From: Phycisphaerae bacterium
GTDB taxonomy: Bacteria > Planctomycetota > Phycisphaerae > Phycisphaerales > SM1A02
DNA length: 12,636 nucleotides
Assembly (NCBI GenBank): GCA_016873355.1
Contig: VGXK01000019.1
Coordinates: 1 to 12,636 of the forward strand
Direction of reading: 5' to 3'
Below are positions 7,954-12,636 of this stretch, piece by piece. The notes under the pieces were generated by a model, which worked only from the letters and a program-made list of their open reading frames with translations, had not been told where the DNA came from and ran no database searches. Each line of letters opens with the position of its first letter. The first letter of the stretch is position 1. A program made the position numbers and the translations under genes.

Positions 7954-8514
7954 CTAGTTGCGGCTTCCCGCGAGTTGCTGGAGCGACTCTTCGACGAGCT
8001 TCTGCTGATCGCCGGGATTCGTCTTGATCTCGCGCTTGAGGATCTGCCCCGCGATCTGCGCCGCGAGCGACACGGCCTGGTCGTGGACTTCCATGATCGC
8101 CTGGCGCTTCGCGCCGTCGATCTCGGCGGTGGCGCGCTGCAGCCGCTCCTGCAACTCCTGCTCCATCTTGGCGCGGGCGACTTCCGCCTGCCGCTGTCCC
8201 TCGGCGCGGGACTGGGCCACGATCTTCGTCGCCTCCTCGCGCGCCTCGTTGAGCTTCTTCTCGAACTCGGCCTGCGCCGCCTTCGCCTGCCGGCGAGCCT
8301 CCTCGGCGGCCTCGATCTCGCCGATGATCTTCGCGTTGCGCTCGTCGAGTCCCTTGGTGATGATCGGCCAGACCTTCACGTAGAGGAAGCCGAGCACCAC
8401 CAGGAACACCACGGCCGACGTGACGGCAGGGAGCACTTCCAGCGCCACGGGACTGGCACCTTCGGCGGCGAGCAGGCCGGTGCCGAGCATCGATGCGATC
8501 GGTGATGCGTTCAC
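7954..8514 (-). CDS. atpF: ATP synthase Fo subunit b
   Basis: This is the peripheral-stalk b subunit, 186 residues. A hydrophilic N-terminal leader of about 25 residues precedes one membrane helix (about 30-48, with FLVVLGFLYVKVWP). A long charged coiled coil from about 55 to 165, rich in Glu, Arg, Lys, Ala and Gln, follows. A conserved C-terminal stretch, AAQIAGQILKREI, contacts delta. GTG at 8514 is preceded by GGGAG with a seven-base spacer, so I prefer it to the internal ATG at residue 9. Only one b-type gene is present; no b' gene is seen. The extended N-terminus is longer than in E. coli b (156 residues in total). Confidence 0.93.
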   Translation of the reverse strand: MNASPIASMLGTGLLAAEGASPVALEVLPAVTSAVVFLVVLGFLYVKVWPIITKGLDERNAKIIGEIEAAEEARRQAKAAQAEFEKKLNEAREEATKIVAQSRAEGQRQAEVARAKMEQELQERLQRATAEIDGAKRQAIMEVHDQAVSLAAQIAGQILKREIKTNPGDQQKLVEESLQQLAGSRN

Positions 8515-8605
8515 GCGAGGACTCCCATTCGACCGTCCGCACGCGTGCGCCGAACTTCGGGCGCGCGAATGCGGTGCGGCAGAGGCGAAAGGCGCTTGGC
8601 GCCGA
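8515..8605 (-). promoter_or_regulatory. atpE-atpF intercistronic region with two predicted hairpins
   Basis: Right after the atpE stop lies GGCGC-CAA-GCGCC (8591-8603), followed on the transcript by UUU. A larger stem at 8537-8579 is closed by CCGCAC/GTGCGG with an inner GCGCCGAA/TTCGGGCGC pairing. These could stabilise the upstream atpE message or cause partial termination, raising c-subunit output relative to downstream subunits. That function is inference. Only the inverted repeats are seen. Confidence 0.5.
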
Positions 8606-8935
8606 TCAGGCGTTGCCGAACGCGACGAGACCGACGACGACGCCGAAGAGGGCGACGCCCTCGACGAGCGCGGCGGTGATGATCATGTAGAGGAAGATCT
8701 TGCCCGAGGCTTCGGGCTGCCGGGCGATCGCTTCCACCGAGCTGCCGCCGATGCGACCGACGCCGACGCCGGCGCCGAGCACGGCGAGTCCGGCGGCGAG
8801 GCCGGCGCCGAGACCGGTGAGGCTCATCTTCATGGGAGCCGCGGCGGTCTCGGGATCGGCGCCGAATGCGGCGCCGGTGGCCGCAAGCATGCCGACGGCG
8901 GCGGGAAGGGCGAATCGCTTGAGGGTCTTCATCAT
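8606..8935 (-). CDS. atpE: ATP synthase Fo subunit c, with signal-peptide-like extension
   Basis: This is the proteolipid of the rotor ring. The core (about residues 38-109) has two membrane helices joined by the conserved ARQPE loop (71-75). The ion-binding carboxylate is Glu92 in ALVEGVALFG. Helix 1 is Gly-rich (GAGVGVG, 54-60). At the site where sodium-dependent rings carry Gln, this protein has Val59, and Gly-Val follow Glu92 instead of Ser-Thr, so it should carry protons. At 109 residues it is longer than the usual 75-90, because residues 1-25 look like a cleavable export signal (MMKTLKRF, hydrophobic core, AAFGA). ATG at 8935 has CGGAG seven bases upstream; ATG 8932 directly follows. 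It lies 101 bases downstream of atpB. Confidence 0.95.
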   Translation of the reverse strand: MMKTLKRFALPAAVGMLAATGAAFGADPETAAAPMKMSLTGLGAGLAAGLAVLGAGVGVGRIGGSSVEAIARQPEASGKIFLYMIITAALVEGVALFGVVVGLVAFGNA

Positions 8936-9036
8936 CGTTGTGCTCCGAAACGAGGGGGACGGTGAATCGATCGAGTGAACTCGGCGCGGGTCGAATCGCC
9001 GCGCCATGGGGGCGAACAGGGTAACGGAAGCGCCGT

Positions 9037-10035
9037 TCAGGCGGGGGCCTCCGGGGAATGCGCGGGAACCGCCTGCGGCGCCGCGTGGCCGTGACCGGCA
9101 GCGCCCTGAGGTGCGTGCGCGTGCTCCTCGTGACCTTCGTGCTCCTCGTCGTGATGGCTCATGGTGCTGATGAACACGGCGGTGAGGAACATGAAGATGA
9201 AGGCCTGGAGCAGGGCCACGAAGATCTCGAGGAACGAGATCAGCACGGCGAAGATCACGGCCGCGACGCTGATCGAGCCGACGCCGACCATGCCCATGCC
9301 TGCGTTGAGCGCCATGGCGCCGAAGAGCAGAAGCGTTGCGAGCAGCGTGTGGCCGCCCACCATGTTCGCGAAGAGACGAATGGCGAGCGCCGCGGGCTTG
9401 ATGAAGAGGCCCATGAACTCGACCACGAAGATGAGCGGCACGATCAGCCACAGAGCCTTGGGTCCGGCCACGAGATCGTGCCCGCCGCAGAGATGCTCGA
9501 GCCATCCCTTCACGCCGAGCTCCTTGAAGCCGTGCGCCTGGATGACGATGAACGAAAAGATCGCAAGCGCGCCGGTGACCGAGAGGCTCGCGGTGGCGGT
9601 GCCGCCGAAGAAGACCCAGTCCTCTCCGGGAGGCGGCTGGGCGCCGATCAGGTGCTTCACGATCGTCTGCATGTCCATCATCGGGATCAGGCCGAAGACG
9701 TTCAGCACCAGGATGAAGAAGAACTGCGTGAGCAGGAACGGCAGGTAGCGCCGCGTGCGCTCCGCGCCAAGCACGGGCGTGAGCATCTCGTCGCGCAGGT
9801 AGACGATCGTCACCTCGACGAGCTGGGCCAGGCGACCCTTCGATACGTAGCGCTCGTTGCCTTCGCTCGCGGGTCCCGTGGCGATGCGCCGGCTTGCCAG
9901 CCAGAGCATCCACATGGTCACGAGTCCCCCGACCACGAGCATGACCACGCTCAGGTTGATGGCGGTCCCGTAGACGGGCTTGTCCACCACGTGGTGGAGC
10001 GGGTCGAGGCCTGACGCCAGGAGGAGCGGATTCAT
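9037..10035 (-). CDS. atpB: ATP synthase Fo subunit a, with histidine-rich C-terminal tail
   Basis: This is the proton-channel stator subunit, 332 residues. The essential arginine is Arg220 in ALAIRLFANMVGGH, the hallmark of the family. Other family blocks are RRYLPFLLTQFFFILVLN (95-112) with LIPMM after it, and FLEIFVALLQAFIFMFL (268-284) in the last helix. About six hydrophobic segments are visible. GGTATASLSVTGALA (144-158) precedes the third or fourth helix. After the last helix, residues 294-332 form a tail with nine histidines plus many Glu, Ala and Pro; E. coli subunit a has no such tail. ATG at 10035 is the only good start, although no strong ribosome-binding site precedes it. It lies 56 bases downstream of the four-TM gene. 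Confidence 0.95.
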   Translation of the reverse strand: MNPLLLASGLDPLHHVVDKPVYGTAINLSVVMLVVGGLVTMWMLWLASRRIATGPASEGNERYVSKGRLAQLVEVTIVYLRDEMLTPVLGAERTRRYLPFLLTQFFFILVLNVFGLIPMMDMQTIVKHLIGAQPPPGEDWVFFGGTATASLSVTGALAIFSFIVIQAHGFKELGVKGWLEHLCGGHDLVAGPKALWLIVPLIFVVEFMGLFIKPAALAIRLFANMVGGHTLLATLLLFGAMALNAGMGMVGVGSISVAAVIFAVLISFLEIFVALLQAFIFMFLTAVFISTMSHHDEEHEGHEEHAHAPQGAAGHGHAAPQAVPAHSPEAPA

Positions 10036-10091
10036 GAAGTGCGCTGCGGGCGATCCGATTGCGAGCTCGAGCCGATTCCGGGGTGAGATGC

Positions 10092-10766
10092 TCAGCGCGA
10101 GAACGCGGAGGAACCACCGCCAGCCGAAGCGTCGCCGGCCGCAAGCGCCCGCGCGATGCCCCTGGCCGAAACCGCGACTTCCGCCGCGAGACACGCCAGG
10201 TAGGACCCCGCCAGCGAGAGGAGAAACGGCTCCAACCCGACGGGGGTCGCGGAGTATACAGCCAGCCCCACGAGCGGCGTGACGAGCAGGCGACCGACGG
10301 TGCCCGCCAGCCAGAGCATGGCCCAGGTGCCGGCGGGTCGCGTCCTCCACGGCGAGAGAACCAGGATGCCGCCGATGGTCACGATGACGGCCACGGCGGA
10401 GCCGAGCAGGCTCGAGACGACGGGGTCGGCCTGATCTGCCGCGCGGGAGGGCGTGGTCGTTGATTTGGCGGAGCTGCCAGGGTCGGTGTTGGCCCCCCCT
10501 TCCGCGCCAGCCGCATTCGTGGCGACACCTTCCGGCGCGGCGCTCTGCGGCGCCGCAGCGGCCGTCGCCGCCTTCCGCTCCACGATCCGGTGAGTCAGGA
10601 ACGCAGCGGCGCTTGCCGCGAGAACGCCGGCCACGAGCGTGGCGACGATCATGGCCGCGGCGGGAAGCCGCAGCAGCGGTTCGCGAGATTCGAGCGTGCC
10701 GCGCGGCGCGGGCGACTCCGCGTCGTCCCGCAAGTCGCTTGAGGCCCGTGGTTTACCTTGGTCCAC
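10092..10766 (-). CDS. Unknown four-TM protein at the atpI position of the atp operon
   Basis: I do not recognise this 224-residue protein. It has a hydrophilic N-terminus (1-33), a hydrophobic segment at about 34-57, and a low-complexity Ala/Ser/Thr/Pro/Gly linker (about 66-115). Three more hydrophobic segments follow near 117-139, 146-172 and 178-200, and then a short Gly/Ser-rich tail. GTG at 10766 overlaps the end of the atpZ-like gene by 14 bases and has AAGGAAG just upstream, so it is co-translated within the operon. Between AtpZ and subunit a, most bacteria encode AtpI, a c-ring assembly factor. The last three hydrophobic segments could be a divergent AtpI-like domain, but I see no diagnostic motif. 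It is a real gene by position, overlap and codon use. Its function is inferred from neighbours only. Confidence 0.75.
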   Translation of the reverse strand: MDQGKPRASSDLRDDAESPAPRGTLESREPLLRLPAAAMIVATLVAGVLAASAAAFLTHRIVERKAATAAAAPQSAAPEGVATNAAGAEGGANTDPGSSAKSTTTPSRAADQADPVVSSLLGSAVAVIVTIGGILVLSPWRTRPAGTWAMLWLAGTVGRLLVTPLVGLAVYSATPVGLEPFLLSLAGSYLACLAAEVAVSARGIARALAAGDASAGGGSSAFSR

Positions 10767-11097
10767 GACGCTTCCTTCGCTCCAGCTCGTCGAGTTCGTT
10801 CGACACCTTCAGTCCCTGCCGGATCAGCGTGTACATGCCCACGATCACGCCGACTCCCCCGCCGATGCTCATGCCAAGCGTGGTGGATCCGCTCAGCAGC
10901 CACGCGATGAGCCACCCAAGGCCGGCCCCCGCAGCGACCTCGGTCGTCACTTGGAACGCAACGCCCATCATTCGGTAGCCGAGGCGGTACTCGGCGTCAC
11001 TGGCGCTCTCGCGCCGCGCCGCCGATCCCGCTTCGCCGCCTGCTGCTCGGGCGGCGCCTGCGCGATCCTGCGATTGCGGCTCGTTGCCTGTCGGCAT
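10753..11097 (-). CDS. AtpZ/AtpI-family small membrane protein
   Basis: This 114-residue protein is the first clear gene of the atp operon. Residues 1-38 are hydrophilic and charged. The core EYRLGYRMMGVAFQVTTEVA (36-55) leads into a first membrane segment (about 47-68, AGAGLGWLIAWLL). A Gly-rich second segment (about 74-92, GMSIGGGVGVIVGMYTLI) and a basic C-terminus ending in RRKRRGPR follow. Two short helices of this kind, with GxxxG-rich TM2, are typical of AtpZ/AtpI proteins encoded before atpB, which have been linked to c-ring assembly or Mg/Ca supply. ATG at 11097 lacks a strong ribosome-binding site. Its stop lies inside the next gene. A decayed second copy lies about 450 bases upstream. 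Confidence 0.85.
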   Translation of the reverse strand: MPTGNEPQSQDRAGAARAAGGEAGSAARRESASDAEYRLGYRMMGVAFQVTTEVAAGAGLGWLIAWLLSGSTTLGMSIGGGVGVIVGMYTLIRQGLKVSNELDELERRKRRGPR

Positions 11098-11111
11098 CGG
11101 GCGGAGAGTAG

Positions 11112-11342
11112 TCAGTCAGCGCGGCCCAAGACGCTGGCGCTCCGCCAGACGCACACCACCACTCCACCTGCGTTGAGCAAGGCGTGCCGTGCGTCGTATC
11201 GCGAGCGCTGCATCGGTCTCGGGTGACGCAGATTCTGGCCTGCCAGCCTGCTTTGAAGCGCGAGCAGCTGCTCCGCCTGTTCGAGCTTGAGGCGCAGGCG
11301 AGCACAATCATGCTCGAAAGCAGCGTTCGTCAGTCTGCGCAC
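11112..11342 (-). CDS. Doubtful 76-codon frame upstream of the atpZ-like gene
   Basis: The frame has a GTG start at 11342 and a TGA at 11112, 14 bases before the atpZ-like ATG. It would encode 76 residues. The first half is charged and helix-like with a Leu-rich heptad flavour (LRLKLEQAEQLLALQSRL, residues 17-34). The second half includes a short Val-rich patch. No convincing ribosome-binding site is present (CGGAG lies too far upstream), and I recognise no family. If it is not a gene, the 330 bases from 11098 to 11427 are noncoding and should carry the atp promoter. I could not identify a promoter there. A perfect dyad, CGAGCA-CAATCA-TGCTCG (11300-11317), lies inside the frame and could instead be an operator. 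Confidence 0.3.
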   Translation of the reverse strand: MRRLTNAAFEHDCARLRLKLEQAEQLLALQSRLAGQNLRHPRPMQRSRYDARHALLNAGGVVVCVWRSASVLGRAD

Positions 11343-11427
11343 AATTGATCAGGCAGGCTCCGATGGAACGTGACGCGGGCAAGGTGCAGCCCCGGACGGG
11401 CGGAGCCCTGACCGCGTCGCGCCGCGG

Positions 11428-11676
11428 CTACGCCGCCGCAGACCTCGGCTCCGCGCGGGACGGATCGAGATTCCGCAGTCTGCCCATGCCCATGTACCTG
11501 TCAGCCCCATCGCGAGCCGGCAACATGCCGTAGCCGCGCAGCCAGTCGATGAGCCACCGGATGCCGGCCCCGGCCGCCAGTTCGCTCGTGACCTGGAAGT
11601 CCACCCCCATCATCCGGAGGCCGAGGCGCACCTCGGCCTCGGTCGACGCGTCGTTCGACCGTCGGCTGCCTGGCAC
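11428..11676 (-). pseudogene. Second, decayed copy of the atpZ-like gene
   Basis: Across the conserved core this frame matches the intact atpZ-like protein at 10753-11097 in 25 of 33 residues: AE-RLG-RMMGV-FQVT, then AAGAG, then WLI-WL. The DNA of the two copies is also visibly alike (about 11541-11640 against 10896-10999). Past the first hydrophobic segment the copy diverges. The Gly-rich second membrane helix is gone, replaced by GYGMLPARDGADRYMGMG and an Arg/Pro/Ala tail. Charged residues (Arg and Asp in IRWLIDWLRG) also interrupt the first helix. The frame is open, about 82 codons from a GTG at 11676 that has GGAGGGTGAG just upstream, so it might still be translated. I think it is a degenerating duplicate, though a diverged functional variant is possible. 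Confidence 0.65.
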
Positions 11677-11753
11677 ACGAGGCTCACCCTCCGCAGCCAC
11701 GGCGCGAGGCGTAGGGCCAAGTTCAGTTCGAGGTCGTTGCAGCTGCTGCGCCG

Positions 11754-12173
11754 TCAGTGAACGAGCAACCAATTCATCAGGAAGCGTTGCCAGTGCAGCT
11801 CGATCACCGCATCGGGCATCCAGCGCGACCAACTCGGGCCGTAGAGCCGCGCCATGTAGTCGAGGAAGGCTCCCTCGGCCTGATCGGCGTGAAACAGTTC
11901 CGACGAGCCCGAGTGAAACTCCTCTGTCCCACCCCCGTGTGCGAACTGTTCCTGCATCGAGTTCACGAATCGTTGATGCACTGTGCGATCACGGCCGAGG
12001 TCGAACGACCGTACTTGCGTCGAGTGACCAAGCGAACTGGAGGCGAGCCACAGATTCGCAAGTGCTGCGATCAGTAATGCGACGGATTTCGCTTGCCGGC
12101 CAGTTCTTGGAACACAGCACACCCTTCTGACTGCTCGACACTTGGCCGTTCCGCCGTTTCGCGTTAGCAGCAT
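11754..12173 (-). CDS. Small exported protein of unknown family, paralogue B
   Basis: I do not recognise this 139-residue protein. ATG at 12173 has AAAGG seven bases upstream. A basic, Cys-containing N-terminus (1-29) precedes a hydrophobic stretch (about 30-48, VALLIAALANLWLASSSLG), which looks like a signal peptide with an unusually long N-region, or a membrane anchor. A polar, His/Glu/Gly-rich middle (50-92) leads into a C-terminal domain (93-139) containing YGPSWSRWMPDAVIE and HWQRFLMNW and ending in His. This domain aligns without gaps over 47 residues, 25 identical, with the end of the next upstream gene. No catalytic or binding motif is obvious. Codon use is less GC-biased at third positions than in the atp genes. 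It lies upstream of the decayed atpZ copy. Confidence 0.7.
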   Translation of the reverse strand: MLLTRNGGTAKCRAVRRVCCVPRTGRQAKSVALLIAALANLWLASSSLGHSTQVRSFDLGRDRTVHQRFVNSMQEQFAHGGGTEEFHSGSSELFHADQAEGAFLDYMARLYGPSWSRWMPDAVIELHWQRFLMNWLLVH

Positions 12174-12199
12174 TTCATTGCCTTTCGGTCAGGTTTGCG

Positions 12200-12235
12200 A
12201 GTTCTGGCTTACTGCCTGCGAGACTGAGCCAGAAG
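12200..12235 (-). promoter_or_regulatory. Inverted repeat in leader of paralogue B
   Basis: TTCTGGCT (12202-12209) and AGCCAGAA (12227-12234) form a perfect eight-base inverted repeat with a 17-base loop. It lies about 28 to 60 bases upstream of the paralogue B start, in the 148-bp gap after paralogue A. It could be a hairpin in the shared leader, a weak attenuator, or an operator. No U-tract follows. The rest of the gap shows nothing I can name. Confidence 0.35.
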
Positions 12236-12321
12236 TGATCACGCATCAACGCTACGGGAGAAACCCCCTGAACTCTCCGAGCGCAACCGAAATTCGTTCG
12301 CGGGTCGCGGTCGAGCTCAGC

Positions 12322-12630
12322 TCAGTGCGAATAAGGCCACGACATCAGGAATCGTCGCCAATGTGCTTCGATCACCGAGTCCGGCATCCACCGAAGCCAC
12401 CCGGGGCCGTACTGCGACTCCATCAGCCGCAGGAAGAACCATTGCTCCGTTGTGGTGTGAATCAGCGGCATGCGCCACCAAGGAACATGGCTTTGGCGCC
12501 CGCCAGATCCGTGCGGTGGTGACGGTGGGCGCGCGAGGAGCAGCTCCGACGGAAGCGCTGCCAGGACCGTCGACACAAGTGCCACTGCAGCCAGACTGCG
12601 GACACTCGGTGCACATCGACCCTTGAGCAT
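12322..12630 (-). CDS. Small exported protein of unknown family, paralogue A
   Basis: This 102-residue protein has a clear signal peptide: MLKGR, then a hydrophobic core near residues 12-33 ending ELLLA, with probable cleavage before RPP. A short Pro/Gly/Ser linker (34-47) is followed by an aromatic-rich segment, VPWWRMPLIH. The C-terminal domain (56-102) contains YGPGWLRWMPDSVIE and HWRRFLMSW and ends in His. It is paralogous to the next gene. ATG at 12630 is preferred; an in-frame TTG lies directly before it. The ribosome-binding site is beyond the window edge and cannot be judged. Function is unknown. The export signal and aromatic-rich compact domain suggest an extracytoplasmic role. Confidence 0.7.
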   Translation of the reverse strand: MLKGRCAPSVRSLAAVALVSTVLAALPSELLLARPPSPPHGSGGRQSHVPWWRMPLIHTTTEQWFFLRLMESQYGPGWLRWMPDSVIEAHWRRFLMSWPYSH

Positions 12631-12636
12631 CAATCA

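Noticed and set aside
8606..10144. A 512-codon frame ending in the c subunit
   Set aside because: The part before 8935 is the out-of-frame shadow of atpB; the real atpE start has its own ribosome-binding site and gives a normal c subunit.
11300..11317. The CGAGCA/TGCTCG dyad as a LexA-like or other operator
   Set aside because: It does not match a consensus I know, and no promoter could be placed next to it; left only as a note under the doubtful frame.

Overview
The window looks like chromosomal DNA of a high-GC planctomycete, most probably of the Phycisphaerae/Phycisphaerales type. The main clue is the C-terminus of the large exported protein at 1383-4532. It carries two tandem Ca-binding loops flanked by 'GPC' cysteines, an arrangement I know from 'GC-type' dockerin-like anchors in that group. 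The assignment rests on remembered families, not on a search.

Layout, left to right. (1) 1-1197, minus strand: a cytosine/nucleoside deaminase cut by the window edge, sharing a GTGA stop/start overlap with an NAD-dependent sugar-nucleotide epimerase. (2) 1383-4532, plus strand: a 1049-residue secreted right-handed beta-helix protein with a cohesin-like N-terminal region and a C-terminal dockerin-like pair. A 185-bp divergent intergenic region separates it from the epimerase. (3) 4529-4692: a 164-bp imperfect palindrome filling the junction between the convergent beta-helix and desaturase genes. (4) 4697-11097, minus strand: an ATP synthase operon read right to left as atpZ-like, an unknown four-TM protein, atpB (a), atpE (c), atpF (b), atpH (delta), atpA (alpha), then a fatty-acid delta-9-type desaturase. 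The desaturase begins in a TTGA overlap with the atpA stop. The usual atpG, atpD and atpC are not here, so the gamma, beta and epsilon subunits must be encoded elsewhere. (5) 11098-12636, minus strand: a poorly conserved, locally lower-GC stretch with a doubtful 76-codon frame, a decayed second copy of the atpZ-like gene, and two tandem paralogues of a small exported protein family that I do not recognise.

How the genes work together: the atp genes encode all of the membrane sector (a, b, c), the delta stalk and the catalytic-head alpha subunit of a proton-type F1Fo ATP synthase. The upstream AtpZ-like and four-TM proteins occupy the place of AtpI/AtpZ assembly or ion-handling factors. The desaturase at the operon end would link membrane lipid fluidity to synthesis of this membrane complex; that link is inference. 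The most novel material is the pair of small exported proteins at 11754-12630, which share a 47-residue ungapped C-terminal domain with 25 identities, and the duplicated atpZ-like gene beside them.
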